This document shows, in pieces, positions 5,705 through 6,843 of a stretch of DNA of 6,843 nucleotides. The notes under the pieces are model-generated. The model did not search any database. It saw nothing but the letters and a program-made list of their open reading frames with translations, and was not told the origin of the DNA. Each line of letters begins with the position of its first letter. The stretch's first letter is position 1. The stretch comes from Actinomycetota bacterium (GTDB lineage Bacteria > Actinomycetota > Actinomycetes > Nanopelagicales > Nanopelagicaceae): assembly GCA_009699165.1 (NCBI GenBank), contig WLOR01000073.1:1-6843 (forward strand). The letters are read 5' to 3'. The position numbers and the translations under genes were made by a program.

Positions 5705-6139
5705 TTATTTCTCCGTTCTTTTCCCAAATAATCCTAGAGTCTTTGATTGATAAATTATTGCTTCCGGATGGCGGATCAACAGCAGATCATCCTCATACCG
5801 TGCTTTCGTAGTCATATTAATAAGCAAAAATACCCAAATAACAACCGAGGCGATATTTAAGTTATTGAGTAAAAATCCTGTGCCAATAAACAAAACTCCT
5901 AAATACATAGGGTGCCTAAACCATTTGTAGATGCCTTTAACGATTAAAGCGGCACCGGGTTTTGGAATTGGAGAGATTCGTAAAGATGGTTTCAAGGCAA
6001 CATATGCCGCAATAAAAATGGCAATTGCGGCGAAGGTTAATAATCCAGAAATGCTACGTAGATAACTAGCATCACTTAGTAGAGCACCAGCAGGTTTTAG
6101 GAAAAGGAGTCCCAAAAGCCCGAACTGGAGCCCAACCAA
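5705..6139 (-). CDS. Small membrane methyltransferase, ICMT/PEMT-type
   Basis: At least 144 residues, integral membrane. Hydrophobic segments lie at about 1-21, 31-49 and 80-110 (probably a helical hairpin). The signature RHPMYLG at 75-81, preceded by GIYKWF, and the later KARYEDDLLLIRHPEAIIY at about 112-130 are hallmarks of the isoprenylcysteine carboxyl methyltransferase / phospholipid N-methyltransferase-like superfamily, which binds SAM at the membrane face. Bacterial members methylate diverse lipids or thiols, so the substrate is open. The listed start is a TTG with a poor ribosome-binding site. The frame stays open upstream to an in-frame TAA and reads WEEIILKARI before the TTG; a start at ATT 6157, just behind GGGAAG and overlapping the previous stop, would give a more family-like N-terminus. 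It abuts the thioredoxin ATG with no gap. Confidence 0.82.
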   Translation of the reverse strand: MVGLQFGLLGLLFLKPAGALLSDASYLRSISGLLTFAAIAIFIAAYVALKPSLRISPIPKPGAALIVKGIYKWFRHPMYLGVLFIGTGFLLNNLNIASVVIWVFLLINMTTKARYEDDLLLIRHPEAIIYQSKTLGLFGKRTEK

Positions 6140-6156
6140 GATTCTTGCTTTTAAAA

Positions 6157-6324
6157 TTATTTCTTCCCAAAGAGTTTACTGAACATGCCCGGCTCTTTAG
6201 GATCATTTTGATGGCCTTGGCATCGATCCTTCTTTGCAACGCCTTTGAGGGCAATCTCAATGTGATTGCCACAGCCTGACCATGTTGGCTTACCGCATTT
6301 ACGGCATGTAGTTCTACTGCACAT
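6157..6324 (-). CDS. Small Cys/His-rich protein, putative zinc-binding (55 aa)
   Basis: A 55-residue ORF starting MCSRTTCRKCGKPTWSGCG and ending FSKLFGKK, stop TAA. It has five cysteines (2, 7, 10, 18, 35) and histidines at 21 and 38, arranged as CRKC, then SGCGNH, then DRCQGH, which looks like a small zinc-ribbon or treble-clef-like metal site. From memory, short proteins with this TCxxCGKxTWxGCGxH pattern occur widely in bacteria without assigned function. An AGGAA ribosome-binding site lies 7 nt before the ATG. The gene sits 21 nt after the CoA-disulfide-reductase/rhodanese gene and just before the membrane methyltransferase, so it belongs to the thiol-redox run. A basic tail after an acidic linker (NDPKEPG) is visible. 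Coding is supported by RBS, spacing and pattern; the function is unknown. Confidence 0.85.
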   Translation of the reverse strand: MCSRTTCRKCGKPTWSGCGNHIEIALKGVAKKDRCQGHQNDPKEPGMFSKLFGKK

Positions 6325-6345
6325 TTTCTATTCCTACTCTTATAG

Positions 6346-6843
6346 TTAGCTTGGGATTAAAGTTCTATTTGCAGCTGGTGAATTAATCCATGTGAGATAC
6401 CCACCATCTAGATTTACTGGATTAAAACCAAGCTCTTTTAGAAGCATTGCCGCGGTATGTCCTCGTTGCCCCACTTGGCAATTCACCAACAAATTTTTGT
6501 TTGTGATTTCAGATTGGCGCTCCCGGATTTCATCCACTGGGATATTGATGGCTCCAGGAATCATGCCGCGCCCACATTCACTGATGCTTCGTACATCAAT
6601 AAGGGTGTAACCGTTGTCAACGTACTCATCGATCTGATCCCACTGGGCAACCTTTGTTAAACCAGAGACGATGTTCTCGGCAACGTAACCCAACATATTT
6701 ACTGGATCTTTAGCTGAGCTGAATGGTGGCGCATAAGCAAGCTCTAAATCTGCAAGCTCTGGTGCAGTAATGCCACCGCGAATTGCAGTTGCAATTACAT
6801 CTATGCGCTTGTCTACGCCCTCGGTTCCGACACCTTGTGCGCC
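6346..6843 (-). CDS. CoA-disulfide reductase-like flavoenzyme with C-terminal rhodanese domain (C-terminal part)
   Basis: The frame is open to the right edge, so this is the last 165 residues of a longer protein whose FAD/NAD(P)H domains and catalytic N-terminal cysteine are off the window. Residues about 1-60 of the fragment (GAQGVGTEGVDKRIDVIATA, then LAYAPPFSSAKDPVNMLGYV) are the C-terminal part of a pyridine-nucleotide-disulfide dimerisation domain as in CoA-disulfide reductase. Residues about 65-155 are a rhodanese domain: LIDVRSISE, MIPGAINIP and the active loop CQVGQR (Cys122 of the fragment, fitting CxxGxR), then LDGGYLTW. Fusions of this kind (CoADR-RHD) reduce CoA disulfide, CoA persulfide or polysulfide, the rhodanese cysteine carrying sulfane sulfur. 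Reading only from the internal ATG at 6696 would wrongly give a free-standing rhodanese. It heads the visible part of the thiol-redox run. Confidence 0.92.
   Translation of the reverse strand, partial: GAQGVGTEGVDKRIDVIATAIRGGITAPELADLELAYAPPFSSAKDPVNMLGYVAENIVSGLTKVAQWDQIDEYVDNGYTLIDVRSISECGRGMIPGAINIPVDEIRERQSEITNKNLLVNCQVGQRGHTAAMLLKELGFNPVNLDGGYLTWINSPAANRTLIPS

Noticed and set aside
6346..6696. Free-standing 116-residue rhodanese starting at an internal ATG
   Set aside because: The frame continues upstream without a stop to the window edge and encodes a recognisable CoA-disulfide-reductase dimerisation domain, so this is the tail of a fusion protein.
1..6843. CRISPR array, insertion sequence or phage genes
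   Set aside because: No regularly spaced direct repeats, transposase motifs or phage-like genes were seen in any part of the window.

Overview
The window is a compact, almost entirely coding stretch of bacterial chromosome. Every gene I can support lies on the minus strand, so transcription runs from right to left. Base composition looks moderate (roughly mid-40s % GC by eye, not computed). The protein and tRNA styles (MDR quinone reductase, Tat-type sugar-binding lipoprotein, CoA-disulfide reductase with rhodanese tail, neighbouring tRNA-Thr(GGU) and tRNA-Met(CAU)) look actinobacterial. Small gaps, ATGA overlaps and modest GC suggest a streamlined actinobacterium, perhaps a freshwater acI/Nanopelagicales-type lineage; that placement is inference.

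In transcription order, the right part (6843 to 4554) is a tight five-gene run. It opens with the C-terminal part of a CoA-disulfide-reductase-like flavoenzyme carrying a rhodanese domain (its N-terminus is off the window). Next come a 55-residue Cys/His-rich small protein (6157-6324), a small ICMT/PEMT-type membrane methyltransferase, a thioredoxin and a soluble SAM-dependent methyltransferase. Gaps between them are 21, about 17 and 0 nt, and the last junction is a 4-nt ATGA overlap. The content (rhodanese, CoA-disulfide reductase, thioredoxin, two methyltransferase types) points to low-molecular-weight thiol, persulfide or sulfane-sulfur redox and perhaps thiol methylation. This is the most interesting gene set in the window.

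A 163-nt spacer (4391-4553) with several inverted repeats probably holds the promoter and operator of the second unit. That unit is a carbohydrate ABC importer: a twin-arginine lipoprotein binding protein, a MalF-like permease and a MalG-like permease, followed 3 nt later by a quinone-oxidoreductase-like MDR enzyme. No ATPase gene is present in the cluster, so a shared ATPase encoded elsewhere is implied. RNA structure is concentrated at the binding protein/permease junction: a 9-bp AT-rich hairpin just after the binding-protein stop, and a perfect 12-bp hairpin followed by five U residues starting two nucleotides after the permease AUG. This arrangement could lower permease expression relative to the binding protein.

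The left end (6-200) carries tRNA-Thr(GGU) and then tRNA-Met(CAU), separated by a spacer that forms a near-perfect 12-bp hairpin. In many actinobacteria this tRNA pair precedes rpmG/secE/nusG; those genes would lie beyond the left edge and are not seen here.
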